A stretch of 64,000 nt of DNA from Acidobacteriota bacterium (GTDB taxonomy: Bacteria > Acidobacteriota > Vicinamibacteria > Vicinamibacterales > UBA2999). The stretch's first letter is position 1. Every line of letters starts with the position of its first letter. This document shows positions 8,374-17,141 of the stretch, one piece after another. A model generated the notes under the pieces. It saw only the letters and a list, made by a program, of their open reading frames with translations. It was not told the origin of the DNA and searched no databases. Location of the stretch: the NCBI GenBank assembly GCA_030697165.1, contig JAUYQQ010000003.1:124001-188000 (forward strand), written 5' to 3'. Position numbers and translations under genes: made by a program.

Positions 8374-9384
8374 ATGACATTCGCAAGGATCCCTGGGGTG
8401 ACGTTGTTCGTCGCCCTGATGTTACTGGCGGCAGCGTGCGGCAGCACCCCGACCGCGCCGACGCCGCCGCCACCCCCGCCGCCGGTGGTTGCCGATCCGC
8501 CGACCCTGGCATGTCCGGCCTCCATCGCCGCGAGTACCACGGCGACCACTGGGATTGCGGTGACCTTCACCACGCCGGTCGCCGAGAAGGGCGCCTTGCC
8601 GGTGACCGTGTCCTGCACGCCGCCAGCCGGGGAGACGTTTCCGATCGGCGACACGCGCGTGGAATGCACGGCGAAGGATAGCCTCGAACGGTCCGCCACG
8701 TGTTCCTTCCAGGTATCGGTGTCGCGGACGCCGCTCCTGAGCAAGACACGCTTTCTGGCTTTTGGCGACAGCATCACCTTCGGTGAGGTAACGGTCCCGG
8801 TGTCATCGTCACGGTCCCTGGGCACGCCGTCGACGCGGTTGATTCAGGTCCCGTGGGCGGCGTACCCTACAGCCCTTACCCGGTTCCTCGAGTCGCGGTA
8901 CACGACCCAGGAAGATGCCATCATCGTTGCCAACTACGGTCTCGGCGGCGAGAAGGCGATCAACGCCAGAGACCGTTTCATGGCGGCGTTGAACATCGTC
9001 CGGCCTGAGGTGGTGTTGCTGATGGAGGGCAGTAATGACATTGCCCGTGGCGAGGACGGCGCCGCGAGCGGCGCCGCCAGGGAGATCTCGGTGATGGCGG
9101 CTGAGGCCAGGCTCCGCGGCATGCGGGTCTTGCTGGCCACCGTACCGCCCGGCCGTCCGGGCTTGAGCAAAACCATTTCTCCGTTTCTGATTGCGGACTA
9201 CAACGCCCGAATGCGGATTGTCGCGCAGAGCCAAGGCGCGCTGCTGGTCGATATCTTCCAGGCGCTGTCCACGGATGTGAGTCGGTACATCGGCATCGAC
9301 GGCCTGCATCCGACGGAACTGGGCTACGCGAAGATCGCCGAAACCTTTTACAACGTAATCCGATCAGAGTTTGAAGTCCGCTGA
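8374..9384 (+). CDS. SGNH/GDSL hydrolase lipoprotein with HYR-like domain
   Basis: 336 aa from ATG 8374. The signal peptide ends in LLAAAC (lipobox), followed by a TAPTPPPPPPPVV linker. Residues ~45-120 resemble a HYR/Ig-like domain (ITFxTP-type VTFTTPVAEKGALPVTVSC, CTAKDSLERSATCSF). The catalytic domain has block I FLAFGDSITFGE (nucleophile Ser), NYGLGGEKA, LLMEGSNDIARGE (GxND block) and GIDGLHPTELGYA (Asp-x-x-His). Such enzymes are esterases, often deacetylating carbohydrates or lipids. Anchored outside next to glycan genes, it could deacylate the polysaccharide; the substrate is inference. It is co-directional with the next gene (16-nt gap). Confidence 0.85.
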   Translation: MTFARIPGVTLFVALMLLAAACGSTPTAPTPPPPPPPVVADPPTLACPASIAASTTATTGIAVTFTTPVAEKGALPVTVSCTPPAGETFPIGDTRVECTAKDSLERSATCSFQVSVSRTPLLSKTRFLAFGDSITFGEVTVPVSSSRSLGTPSTRLIQVPWAAYPTALTRFLESRYTTQEDAIIVANYGLGGEKAINARDRFMAALNIVRPEVVLLMEGSNDIARGEDGAASGAAREISVMAAEARLRGMRVLLATVPPGRPGLSKTISPFLIADYNARMRIVAQSQGALLVDIFQALSTDVSRYIGIDGLHPTELGYAKIAETFYNVIRSEFEVR

Positions 9385-9400
9385 TCGATCGGAGCAAGTC

Positions 9401-11053
9401 ATGAGATACGCGCGGATTGTGCTCGCGATCGCCGTGGTCACTGCGTTGGCGGCCCTCGCGGGCGCGCGCTATCACAACCGAATCGTCCCGCTCACGGAAG
9501 TCTACATGCCTTCGTTTTCCGAAGTGCAGTTCGCGTCCGCCGGCGAGTCGGTGCGAGCGCTCGACACGCGGCTTCAAGCGGACGAGCGCCTCTCGCGGCT
9601 TCGACAAGTCCTGCCAGACCAAGCCGGTGCGCTGTGGCTTGGCTTACTGGTGTTCCTGATAGTCGGCTTCGATTACGCGCGGCCCTGGAGCGCGCGAAAC
9701 ATCGACCTGCTGATCGTCCAGGCCATGGGCTGGTGCCTGATTGGATCGCTCGACCTCCTGGTGACGGTCAGCCGGCACGGCGATCCGACCTACTACGGCC
9801 TGCTGCGGTTGATATTTGCGGGGGCGACAGCGCTCTCGACCATCCTGATGGTGCGCATGGTCTGGAGGTCGAGGCAGTCCGACACGTGGACCTGGACGCC
9901 GGCCATCGATGTTCGCGCGCTCGCGGCCCTGGCCGCGTTCACCGTGTCGCTCGCGATTGCCTATCCCTTTCTGCGGCCCGTCGAAGACGCCAGCTACTTC
10001 ACGAACCTCGGCGGCCAGAGGCTCCGCGAACGAGGCTTGCTGCCATACGGCGATCCGATGTTGACGAATACGCCCGGCGCCGCGTACGGGCCGCTGATGT
10101 ATGTCGCCCAGGCCGGCATGCAATCGATCCTGCGGGCGCCGGCCAATCGTCCGTCGCCCGACCTGCCGCAGCTCGGGGAGCAATCCAGTTACCTGGCACC
10201 TTCACCGCTGTCGCCGCAATTGTTACTCGCGGCATTTCAGTTGCTGGCCGCATGGGCGCTCTTCAAGATCGGCCAGCGCTGCAGTGGGGACAATTTGGGC
10301 ATGGCCCTGGCCGCGCTCTACTGCGGGTCGGTCAGTGTCCTCGGCGTGGGCGGCAGTGGCGATCAGATTGGCGGGATGACGTTCGCGTCCCACATCATTC
10401 CAGCCTCGGTCACGCTGGTGGCGTTTCGCTATCTCGATCGGCCGTGGCTGTCGGGGGCACTACTGGCGGCGGCGGCGGGCTTTGGGTTCTACCCGGCCTT
10501 CATGTTCCCTGCGTGGTTGGGTTACAACTGGGGCCTTTCGCGCAAGTCGGCCCTTCAGTTCGTGGGCGGCTTCTGCGCGCTCTCGCTCGTGGTCGGCGTG
10601 TGGGTGCTCCTGGCATCAAGGCCCGCCGATGGTCTTGGCCTCATCGCGACGGTCATGCGTGACACGCTCGGCCACCAGACAGATCCTCGCGGTTACGGCA
10701 TGACCCCATTCGGCTTTTGGGGGCAGCAGACCGGCGTGTGGCGCTGGCTGATCCAGCCGCTGACCGGCGAATCGGCTCTACTCTCCCCGTTCTTCATGAT
10801 CTACTTCGCGTTCCTTTGCGTGACGGCGGCGATGGCGAGAAACGCCGGGCTCGTCGGGTTGGCGCTGATCACCGCCGCGGTCGCCATGGGCGCCAATATC
10901 TGGAAGATCAACGCGACCTCAGCCTACCTGGCGTGGTACTACCCGTTTCTGTTGATTGGTGTGTTGGGGCCGGGCATGCTGATCAGACGCGGCCAGGGGC
11001 AAGCCGGCGGTCTGGTGCCGTCACCGACAGCCCCAGACCGCCCGAGACCTTGA
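9401..11053 (+). CDS. polytopic membrane protein, unknown (GT-C-like)
   Basis: 550 aa from ATG 9401, with GGAG 8-11 nt upstream. There is an N-terminal transmembrane helix, a periplasmic stretch of ~55 residues, then about ten more helices. A central loop has YFTNLGGQRLRERGLLPYGD and TNTPGAAYGPLMYVAQAG, which resembles first-loop motifs of polyprenyl-phosphate-dependent transferases. No solved family is recognised. It is probably the partner of the SGNH lipoprotein just upstream. The product ends in a Pro-rich tail. Confidence 0.55.
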   Translation: MRYARIVLAIAVVTALAALAGARYHNRIVPLTEVYMPSFSEVQFASAGESVRALDTRLQADERLSRLRQVLPDQAGALWLGLLVFLIVGFDYARPWSARNIDLLIVQAMGWCLIGSLDLLVTVSRHGDPTYYGLLRLIFAGATALSTILMVRMVWRSRQSDTWTWTPAIDVRALAALAAFTVSLAIAYPFLRPVEDASYFTNLGGQRLRERGLLPYGDPMLTNTPGAAYGPLMYVAQAGMQSILRAPANRPSPDLPQLGEQSSYLAPSPLSPQLLLAAFQLLAAWALFKIGQRCSGDNLGMALAALYCGSVSVLGVGGSGDQIGGMTFASHIIPASVTLVAFRYLDRPWLSGALLAAAAGFGFYPAFMFPAWLGYNWGLSRKSALQFVGGFCALSLVVGVWVLLASRPADGLGLIATVMRDTLGHQTDPRGYGMTPFGFWGQQTGVWRWLIQPLTGESALLSPFFMIYFAFLCVTAAMARNAGLVGLALITAAVAMGANIWKINATSAYLAWYYPFLLIGVLGPGMLIRRGQGQAGGLVPSPTAPDRPRP

Positions 11054-11081
11054 CCTGCGCGCCAGACGCCCGCCGGACTTG

Positions 11082-12278
11082 TTAGAAGCGACCGCGAGAC
11101 GTCCAGCGACCGATCGAGCCCGAACTGAGCGTGACGCCGGTAACGTCCACCCACGAGGGTCCAGGGGTGGGGCCGCAGTGACCGCTGATCACGTCAATGA
11201 TGTACACCGAAGTGCTGCCCTGATCGGCGCCTGACCCGTAGTTGTAGGCCACGACGTCGTGTGAGGGATCGTTGATGTTTCCGCGCTTGCCGTTGTAGCC
11301 CCAGCGCGAATCATAGGTGCGCAGGGTGTCGACGACCAGGTCCATGAACTGCCACGTGCCGCCGCCACTCTGACACGAGCTCTGCAGCGCGGACGGGTTG
11401 GCCCGGGCTACCGCCTGGACGACGGCGAACATGTTCGGCAGTGGTCCGTTGTCGGGGCCGCGTCCGCCGGTCCCCAGGGGAACGCCGGTGCTTGGCCCCG
11501 GTGTGGGCGCGGGCGGTGCGGGCGCGGCTGGCGTGCGGAACGACAGCGTCGACGAATACGCCGACTGCGTGCTGCCATCGCTGCCATAGACGCGCCAATA
11601 GAAGGTGGTGCTGTACGGCAGCTCGCCCAGGGTCGTGGTCGTGGTGCCGTTGCCGGGGGCGGCGGTCACGATGGCGCTCAGTCTGCTCATGTCGGCTGTC
11701 GTGGACACTTCAAATCGATAGACGACACCGGTCGTGCCCGAGATGTTGCCGTTGGTGACCCTGAAGTCGGGCCGGTTGGTCGACACGGTGCCGGTCGGGG
11801 CGATGGGCGTCGGCGGGTCGATCACGACGGGTGGAACGACGGTGAACGTGGACACGTTGGAGTAGGGGCCCGTGTTCGCGCCGTCTTGGGCGCGTGAACG
11901 CCAGTAGTAGGTGAAACCAGCGCCCAGCGGTTCGGGCAGCCGGTACGTCGTGCGGCCTCCGTCGCCTGGCGTCAGCCGGTCCGCCGAGTGGACCACCTGC
12001 TGGAACCCGGCGTCGGTCCCGACTTCCACTTGGAGCCAGAGGGTACGGACACCACTGGAACCGGCGTTCTCGATCAAGAGCGTGGGCGGTTCCGTGCTGA
12101 AGGTCAGGGTGGTGCCGGCCTCCGGCTCGAGGGGCTTGGGGGCGGTAATTGACACGCCCGGAAGGGGGCCCGCGACCGTGGGGGCCGTCGGGTTGGCACT
12201 CTTCGCGGCCTCACAGCCGGCCAGGCATACGATGGCCGCCAGCGTGGCGGCCGTCTTGGGGAGGTTAGTGAAAATCAT
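11082..12278 (-). CDS. lipoprotein, two Fn3-like domains plus novel C-terminal domain (paralogue 3)
   Basis: 398 aa from ATG 12278, with AGGA 7-10 nt upstream; the ORF could extend 18 nt further. Signal peptide with lipobox CLAGC. Two Fn3-like repeats (LWLQVEVGTDAGF..YYWRSRAQDGANTGPYS and YRFEVSTTADMSRL..FYWRVYGSDGSTQSAYS) replace the single one in paralogues 1 and 2. After a Pro/Gly-rich linker the shared domain follows: SSCQSGGGTWQFMDLVVDTL, RWGYNGKRGNINDPSHD, VYIIDVISGHCGPTP, SWVDVTGV. The conserved Cys pair, the RWGYN core and the DPSHDVV segment argue for a fold with a site, but none is known to me. Confidence 0.8.
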   Translation of the reverse strand: MIFTNLPKTAATLAAIVCLAGCEAAKSANPTAPTVAGPLPGVSITAPKPLEPEAGTTLTFSTEPPTLLIENAGSSGVRTLWLQVEVGTDAGFQQVVHSADRLTPGDGGRTTYRLPEPLGAGFTYYWRSRAQDGANTGPYSNVSTFTVVPPVVIDPPTPIAPTGTVSTNRPDFRVTNGNISGTTGVVYRFEVSTTADMSRLSAIVTAAPGNGTTTTTLGELPYSTTFYWRVYGSDGSTQSAYSSTLSFRTPAAPAPPAPTPGPSTGVPLGTGGRGPDNGPLPNMFAVVQAVARANPSALQSSCQSGGGTWQFMDLVVDTLRTYDSRWGYNGKRGNINDPSHDVVAYNYGSGADQGSTSVYIIDVISGHCGPTPGPSWVDVTGVTLSSGSIGRWTSRGRF

Positions 12279-12543
12279 CTGGGTTCCTGCCGCCACCGCT
12301 TATCGGCACGGTTCGCGCCGGCCATTACAGTTCCGCCCAGCCGTGCTTCGTTTGGCACAGAGGGTCACCGTCCAGCGGGACGTTCCTGCAAATAAGTGGA
12401 TGGTCGATCCTGCGCAAGCAAGACCGCTGCCAACGGGGGCCTTGTGATTTTCGGGCCTGTGTGGAGGATGCGGGGGATGTGACCACCGGAAATGACATTG
12501 CGATCACAAAAATTGCACGCCCGGCTCTGGCCCGTCAGTCGGC

Positions 12544-12572
12544 TTGACACCCCCCGCACCGTACACTACGGT
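12544..12572 (+). promoter_or_regulatory. sigma70-like promoter, apparently leaderless
   Basis: TTGACA (12544-12549), 17 nt, TACGGT (12567-12572). The ATG at 12580 is 7 nt after the -10 element, so the predicted +1 falls on or next to the start codon. No Shine-Dalgarno is present. Confidence 0.55.
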
Positions 12573-12579
12573 TCGACAG

Positions 12580-13923
12580 ATGGTCACCGAGCCGAATCAG
12601 CCGCTGGTCACCCGGCTGATCGCAGAGCGTGCCGAGGCCCATCGCAAGTACAACGAAGCGCTGACCGCGCTCGACCGCGCGATTCAATCCTCACCGTCGT
12701 GGCCGTCGCCGCCCGCGCACTACGACGAGCAACGGCTGCCCGCAATCAACGAGTCGTGGACCATCGTCCCGCCCGGCGGGCCGCCGCGTCCGGCGGGGTG
12801 GCGGGGCCGCATGGCCGAGGCCGCCTGGCAGTTGGTGGCGCCAGTCTTCGAGCGCCAGATGGCGTTCAACGCCGCCGTCGTCGAACACCTCAATCGCAAC
12901 GCCGTGCCGCACCGCGAGGCCCACCAGGCGATTGCCGCCGCGCTGCCGGCCTTGCGCGAGGGATTCGACGGCCTCGTGCGGTTCGAATCGCTGCTCATCC
13001 AGTTCCTGCAGCAGTTGACGCCGCTCGCCGATGCGCGCGCGCGGGAGATGCAGGACGCCATCGACGAGCTGCGCCACGTGGCCGACGTCGCGCAGCGTGC
13101 CGCGGTGATGGCCAAGCGCGAGGTGGAACGGGTGGCCGCGAAGACGGGACCGGTTGCCGGTGCCACCGCCGCGCCGGCGGCTGTCACAGCGAGCGCGCTC
13201 CAGACCGAGGCGTTCAAGTATCTGGGATTCGAGGATCGGTTTCGTGGCTCCGAGCAGGAGATTCGCGCGCGGCTGGCCGACTACGTGCCGTACTTCACCG
13301 GCGCGGCCGACGTGCTCGATGTGGGCTGCGGCCGAGGCGAGTTCCTGGACTTGTTGAAGGGCGCCGGCGTGACCGCCCGCGGTCTCGACCTGAACCCCGA
13401 AATGGTGGAGGTGTGCCGGGCGCGAGGTCTCGACGCTGCGGCCGGCGATGCCCTGGGCGTGCTGCGCGGCTTGCCGGATCATTCGCTCGGCGGCTTGATT
13501 GCCGTGCAGGTGATCGAGCACCTGGACCCGGCGTATCTGTCGGAGTTCCTGCAGGTGGCGTATTACAAGTTGCGGCCGGGTTCGCGCATGGTGCTTGAAA
13601 CCATCAACCCTGCGTGCTGGGTGGCCTTCTTCGAAAGCTACATCAGGGACTTGAGCCATGTGCGGCCGATTCATCCCGAGACGCTGCAGTACATGTTGCA
13701 CGCCAGCGGCTTCAGCCCGGTCGAGATCGTCTATCGTGCGCCGATTGCCGAAGACGCGCGGCTGCAACGGGTGACGCCGCGGCCGGAGCACTTCGGCGAG
13801 GCCGCGGCCGACCCGCTGACCGAGTTGGTGTCGGCGTTCAATCGCAACATGGATCGCCTCAACGGCCGCCTGTTTACGTTCCAGGACTACGCGGCGGTCG
13901 CGCGGGCCGGCGGCCGGCCCTAG
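12580..13923 (+). CDS. class I methyltransferase with long alpha-helical N-terminal region
   Basis: 447 aa from ATG 12580. Residues ~1-200 are helical and Ala/Arg/Glu-rich, with a likely coiled coil (REMQDAIDELRHVADVAQRA). The SAM fold starts at ~240: VLDVGCGRGEFLDLLKGAG (motif I), GLDLNPEM (acidic loop), SLGGLIAVQVIEHLDP and LRPGSRMVLETINPA. The layout matches methyltransferases that modify or terminate O-antigen-type chains, where the coiled coil can act as a scaffold (WbdD is the known example); length control here is inference. The last 4 nt overlap the convergent flippase-like gene. Confidence 0.75.
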   Translation: MVTEPNQPLVTRLIAERAEAHRKYNEALTALDRAIQSSPSWPSPPAHYDEQRLPAINESWTIVPPGGPPRPAGWRGRMAEAAWQLVAPVFERQMAFNAAVVEHLNRNAVPHREAHQAIAAALPALREGFDGLVRFESLLIQFLQQLTPLADARAREMQDAIDELRHVADVAQRAAVMAKREVERVAAKTGPVAGATAAPAAVTASALQTEAFKYLGFEDRFRGSEQEIRARLADYVPYFTGAADVLDVGCGRGEFLDLLKGAGVTARGLDLNPEMVEVCRARGLDAAAGDALGVLRGLPDHSLGGLIAVQVIEHLDPAYLSEFLQVAYYKLRPGSRMVLETINPACWVAFFESYIRDLSHVRPIHPETLQYMLHASGFSPVEIVYRAPIAEDARLQRVTPRPEHFGEAAADPLTELVSAFNRNMDRLNGRLFTFQDYAAVARAGGRP

Positions 13924-14864
13924 GAAGCGGCGTGCGAGGTTGACCGGCGGCGGAGAAACATGAGCCCGCCGACGAGCGACAGGCCCATGACCAGGCCGGT
14001 CGAGACCAGCGACAGGGCTACGGCCGCATCGATCGGCAGGCCGAACCGGCGAAAGAAGAACGCGAACACAGCTTCACGAACGCCGAAGCCATTGATGGAC
14101 ACCGGCACCATCTGCACTGCCAGGCTTACCGGAATCAGCACCGCGCCCAGCAGAATCGGCAACGGTATCGCCAGCCCCTCGGCCGTGAGCAGATAAAACA
14201 CCACGACCGTGACCTGAACCACCAGCGCGCCGGCGAACGCGCCGAACAGGGTCGAGGGCGTCTCTCGAAACCGGCCAATGGCATCGTCGAGGCGCTGGAC
14301 CCGTTCATCGACCCATGGCCGCTTCAGCAGCCGCAAGGGGCGCAGCAGGAAAGCCGTCAAGCTCGGGATGACGATCACCGGAATCGCGAGAACGACGCTG
14401 GTTCCGGCGACGATCCACAACCACCGGGCGCCGGGCACGTGAATGCCCACGAGCGAAGCCGCGAACGCGCCGAGGCAGGCCACCAGGATCATCGCCGCCA
14501 GCCCGATGGCGCGATCGACGAGGATCACCGTGGTCGCCAGCGTCTTGGAGCCGGCCGCCGGTGCCGTGTCGGCAATGCGCATGACGTCACCGCCAATGCC
14601 GCTCGGCAGGAAGTTGTTGAAGAACAGGCTGACCCACATCGATTCGCGGAGCGTGCCGGTGGCCACGTCCACGTGCTGCGCGCGCAGCAGCCGGCGCCAG
14701 CGCCACACGTTGACGGCCTGGATGAAAACGTACGAGACGAGCGCCAGTGCAATCCACGTGGGATTCATGCCCTTGACGCGCAGCCAGAGCGCGGCCAGGT
14801 CGATGGAGCGCAGCACGAAGTACATGAGTGCGACGCTGACGAGGAGGCGTACAAGGACCTTCAA
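13920..14864 (-). CDS. flippase-like membrane protein (LPG-synthase TM family), second copy
   Basis: 314 aa from TTG 14864. About eight hydrophobic helices. The family motif is FFNNFLPSGIGGDVMRIADT, with VDRAIGLAAM and PVSINGFGVREAVFAFFFRR near the C-terminus. It shares order and motifs with 1687-2637, so it is a paralogue within the same glycan region. Divergent from the GT4 gene at 14941. The name 'flippase-like' reflects family usage; whether it moves a lipid-linked sugar here is inferred from context. Confidence 0.8.
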   Translation of the reverse strand: MKVLVRLLVSVALMYFVLRSIDLAALWLRVKGMNPTWIALALVSYVFIQAVNVWRWRRLLRAQHVDVATGTLRESMWVSLFFNNFLPSGIGGDVMRIADTAPAAGSKTLATTVILVDRAIGLAAMILVACLGAFAASLVGIHVPGARWLWIVAGTSVVLAIPVIVIPSLTAFLLRPLRLLKRPWVDERVQRLDDAIGRFRETPSTLFGAFAGALVVQVTVVVFYLLTAEGLAIPLPILLGAVLIPVSLAVQMVPVSINGFGVREAVFAFFFRRFGLPIDAAVALSLVSTGLVMGLSLVGGLMFLRRRSTSHAAS

Positions 14865-14897
14865 CTAGGGACTCAGTCTGGGAAAATTGAAACCACG

Positions 14898-14935
14898 ATT
14901 CTACCCTAACTGCATTAGGCTCAGAGAGATATAAT
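14898..14935. promoter_or_regulatory. divergent promoter region
   Basis: On the minus strand TAGAAT (14898-14903) lies 33 nt upstream of the TTG at 14864. On the plus strand TATAAT (14930-14935) ends only 5 nt before the GTG at 14941, again giving an apparently leaderless message. -35 elements are not clear. Confidence 0.45.
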
Positions 14936-14940
14936 GACGC

Positions 14941-16152
14941 GTGCGCATCCTGATGCTCGCGCCCGAGCCGTTCTTCGAGCCGCGCGGCACCCCGTTCAGC
15001 GAATACCACCGCATCAAGACGCTCGGTGAACTCGGTCACCAGATCGATCTGGTCACCTATCCGATCGGCCGGGATGTCGCGCTGCCTAACCTGCGGATTT
15101 TCCGATCGCTGCGTCCGCCCTTTGTCAACAAGGTGCGCATCGGCCCGTCGCCCACCAAGCTGCTGCTTGATGGTCTGATGGTCTTCACGGTCTTGCGGCG
15201 CGTGATCGCCGAGCGTTACGACGCGATCCACTCGCACGAAGAAATGGGGTTGCTCGGCGTGTGGCTGGCGAAGTGGCTGGGCGTGCCGCATCTTTACGAC
15301 ATGCACTCGAGCCTGCCGCAGCAGCTTACTAACTTCAAGTACAGCAAGTCGGGCGCTCTGCGTACGCTGTTCACGTGGGCTGAAAGCCAGATGGTTCACA
15401 AGTCGCAGGTCGTGATCACGATCTGCCAGGAACTGCAGGACACCGTGACCGAGATGGGCGCGGGCGAGCGGTCGCTGCTGATCGAGAACGTGATGGGTGG
15501 CGACGTGGACGACCCGCCAACCGGCACCCCGGCCGACGTCAGGAGGACGTGGGGCATCGATGCCTCGGCGCCGCTGGCGCTCTACACCGGCACCTTCGAG
15601 GCCTACCAGGGCGTCGACGTGCTGATCGAGGCCGCGGCGATTATTGGACGGCGCCGGCCCGAGACGCGCGTCCTCGTCGTCGGCGGCGAGCCGGCACAAG
15701 TAGCGGCGGCCAGGGCCCAGGCCGAGGCGCGCGGCGCGGCGGCGGTCATGATCTTCACCGGGCAGCAGCCGGCCCGGGAGATTCCCGGCTTCGTGCAGGC
15801 CGCCGATCTGCTGGTCTCGCCACGCATTCGCGGCACCAACACGCCACTGAAGATTTACTCCTACCTGCGATCGGGTAAACCGATCGTCGCGACGAATCTG
15901 CTGACCCACACCCAGGTGCTGACGCCGGCGATCGCCAGGCTCGTGGAGCCCAACGCCGAGGCCATTGCCGAAGCGGTGCTGGAACTGGTTGAGCAACCGG
16001 AGCAGCGGGAGCGGTTGTCGGCCGCGGCGCGGATCGTCGCGCAGGAAAAATACAGCCGCGAATCGTACGTGCGGCGCACCGCGCAAGCCTACGAACGGTT
16101 GGCGGGCGACCCGCGCCTGAATGTCGGGTCGGGGGAGCTGGCGCGCCGGTGA
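14941..16152 (+). CDS. glycosyltransferase family 4
   Basis: 403 aa, GTG start. The N-terminal GT-B half has RILMLAPEPFFEPRGTPFSE, a glycine/arginine donor-fold loop common in this branch, and DAIHSHEEMGLLGVWLA. The C-terminal half has LALYTGTFEAYQGVDVLIEA and VSPRIRGTNTPLKIYSYLRS, where the usual EX7E-like donor-binding motif is replaced by RGTNTPLKIYSYL, as in a subset of GT4 enzymes. It transfers a sugar from a nucleotide donor to a lipid-linked or glycan acceptor at the cytoplasmic face. First gene of a run whose starts overlap the preceding stop (GTGA). Confidence 0.85.
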   Translation: MRILMLAPEPFFEPRGTPFSEYHRIKTLGELGHQIDLVTYPIGRDVALPNLRIFRSLRPPFVNKVRIGPSPTKLLLDGLMVFTVLRRVIAERYDAIHSHEEMGLLGVWLAKWLGVPHLYDMHSSLPQQLTNFKYSKSGALRTLFTWAESQMVHKSQVVITICQELQDTVTEMGAGERSLLIENVMGGDVDDPPTGTPADVRRTWGIDASAPLALYTGTFEAYQGVDVLIEAAAIIGRRRPETRVLVVGGEPAQVAAARAQAEARGAAAVMIFTGQQPAREIPGFVQAADLLVSPRIRGTNTPLKIYSYLRSGKPIVATNLLTHTQVLTPAIARLVEPNAEAIAEAVLELVEQPEQRERLSAAARIVAQEKYSRESYVRRTAQAYERLAGDPRLNVGSGELARR

Positions 16153-17141
16153 GAGTGCTGGTGACCGGGGCCACGGGATTCACCGGCGGCTACCTGGCGA
16201 AACTGCTGGCGTCCAGCGGGGACGAGGTTCGCGCCCTGGTGCGGCCGAAAAGCCGCGCGCGATTCGATCGTTCGCCGCTCGCCGCTGCGGGCGTGCAAGC
16301 TGCTGAAGGCGATCTCACCAACGCCGCCGCCATGCGCCGCGCCAGCGAAGGCGTGGAGGTCGTGTATCACATTGCCGCCACCTACCGGGAGGCCGGCCAA
16401 CCCGACTCGGCGTATCGCGCGATCAACGTCGACGGCACGCGCAACGTGCTCGAGGCCGCCCGGGCCGCGGGTGCCCGCCGCGTCGTGCACTGCAGCACCG
16501 GCGGCGTGCACGGGCACGTCGCGAACCCGCCCGCGAACGAAGACGCCCCGTTCAATCCCGGGGACGTGTATCAGGAGACCAAGCTCGAGGCGGAAACGCT
16601 GGCCCGGGAGTTTGGCCGGACGACCGGGTTCGAGGTCGTGGTGGCGCGGCCCATCGGCATCTACGGCCCGGGCGACCTGCGTTTTCTCAAGATGTTTCGT
16701 GGCCTCGCGCGCGGCAAGTTTCCGATGATCGGCGATGGGCAGGTGTTCTATCACCTGACCTTTGTCGAGGATCTGGTGGAAGGCTTCCGGTTGTGCGGCA
16801 CGGTGCCCGGCGCCGCCGGCCGCACCTACCTCCTCGCCGGTCCGCGCTACACGACACTCGAGGCCCTGGTCGGCATGGTGGCGAAGGACCTGGACGTCGC
16901 GCCGCCCGCCCGGCATTGGCCGGTGTGGCCGTTCTGGACGGCCGGCTTGCTCTGCGAAATGGTGTGCGTGCCGCTACGGATCGAGCCGCCCATCTTCCGG
17001 CGTCGCGTGGACTTCTACACCAAGAGCCGCGCCTTCGACACCACCCGGGCGAAGACGGAACTGGGCTTCTCACCTAAGGTTGACCTCGAAGAAGGCATAC
17101 ACCGGACAGCCGTTTGGTATCGGAGTGAGGGACTGCTGTGA
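16149..17141 (+). CDS. NAD(P)-dependent sugar epimerase/reductase (extended SDR)
   Basis: 330 aa, GTG start overlapping the upstream stop by 4 nt. N-terminal Rossmann motif VLVTGATGFTGGYLA (GxxGxxG), VVYHIAATYREAG, catalytic-region VHCSTGGVHG and the YQETK active-site YxxxK. It resembles dihydroflavonol-4-reductase-like or hopanoid-associated (HpnA-like) SDRs. Sandwiched between two GT4 genes, it probably prepares a nucleotide sugar or sugar lipid. The exact substrate is unknown. Confidence 0.8.
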   Translation: MRVLVTGATGFTGGYLAKLLASSGDEVRALVRPKSRARFDRSPLAAAGVQAAEGDLTNAAAMRRASEGVEVVYHIAATYREAGQPDSAYRAINVDGTRNVLEAARAAGARRVVHCSTGGVHGHVANPPANEDAPFNPGDVYQETKLEAETLAREFGRTTGFEVVVARPIGIYGPGDLRFLKMFRGLARGKFPMIGDGQVFYHLTFVEDLVEGFRLCGTVPGAAGRTYLLAGPRYTTLEALVGMVAKDLDVAPPARHWPVWPFWTAGLLCEMVCVPLRIEPPIFRRRVDFYTKSRAFDTTRAKTELGFSPKVDLEEGIHRTAVWYRSEGLL

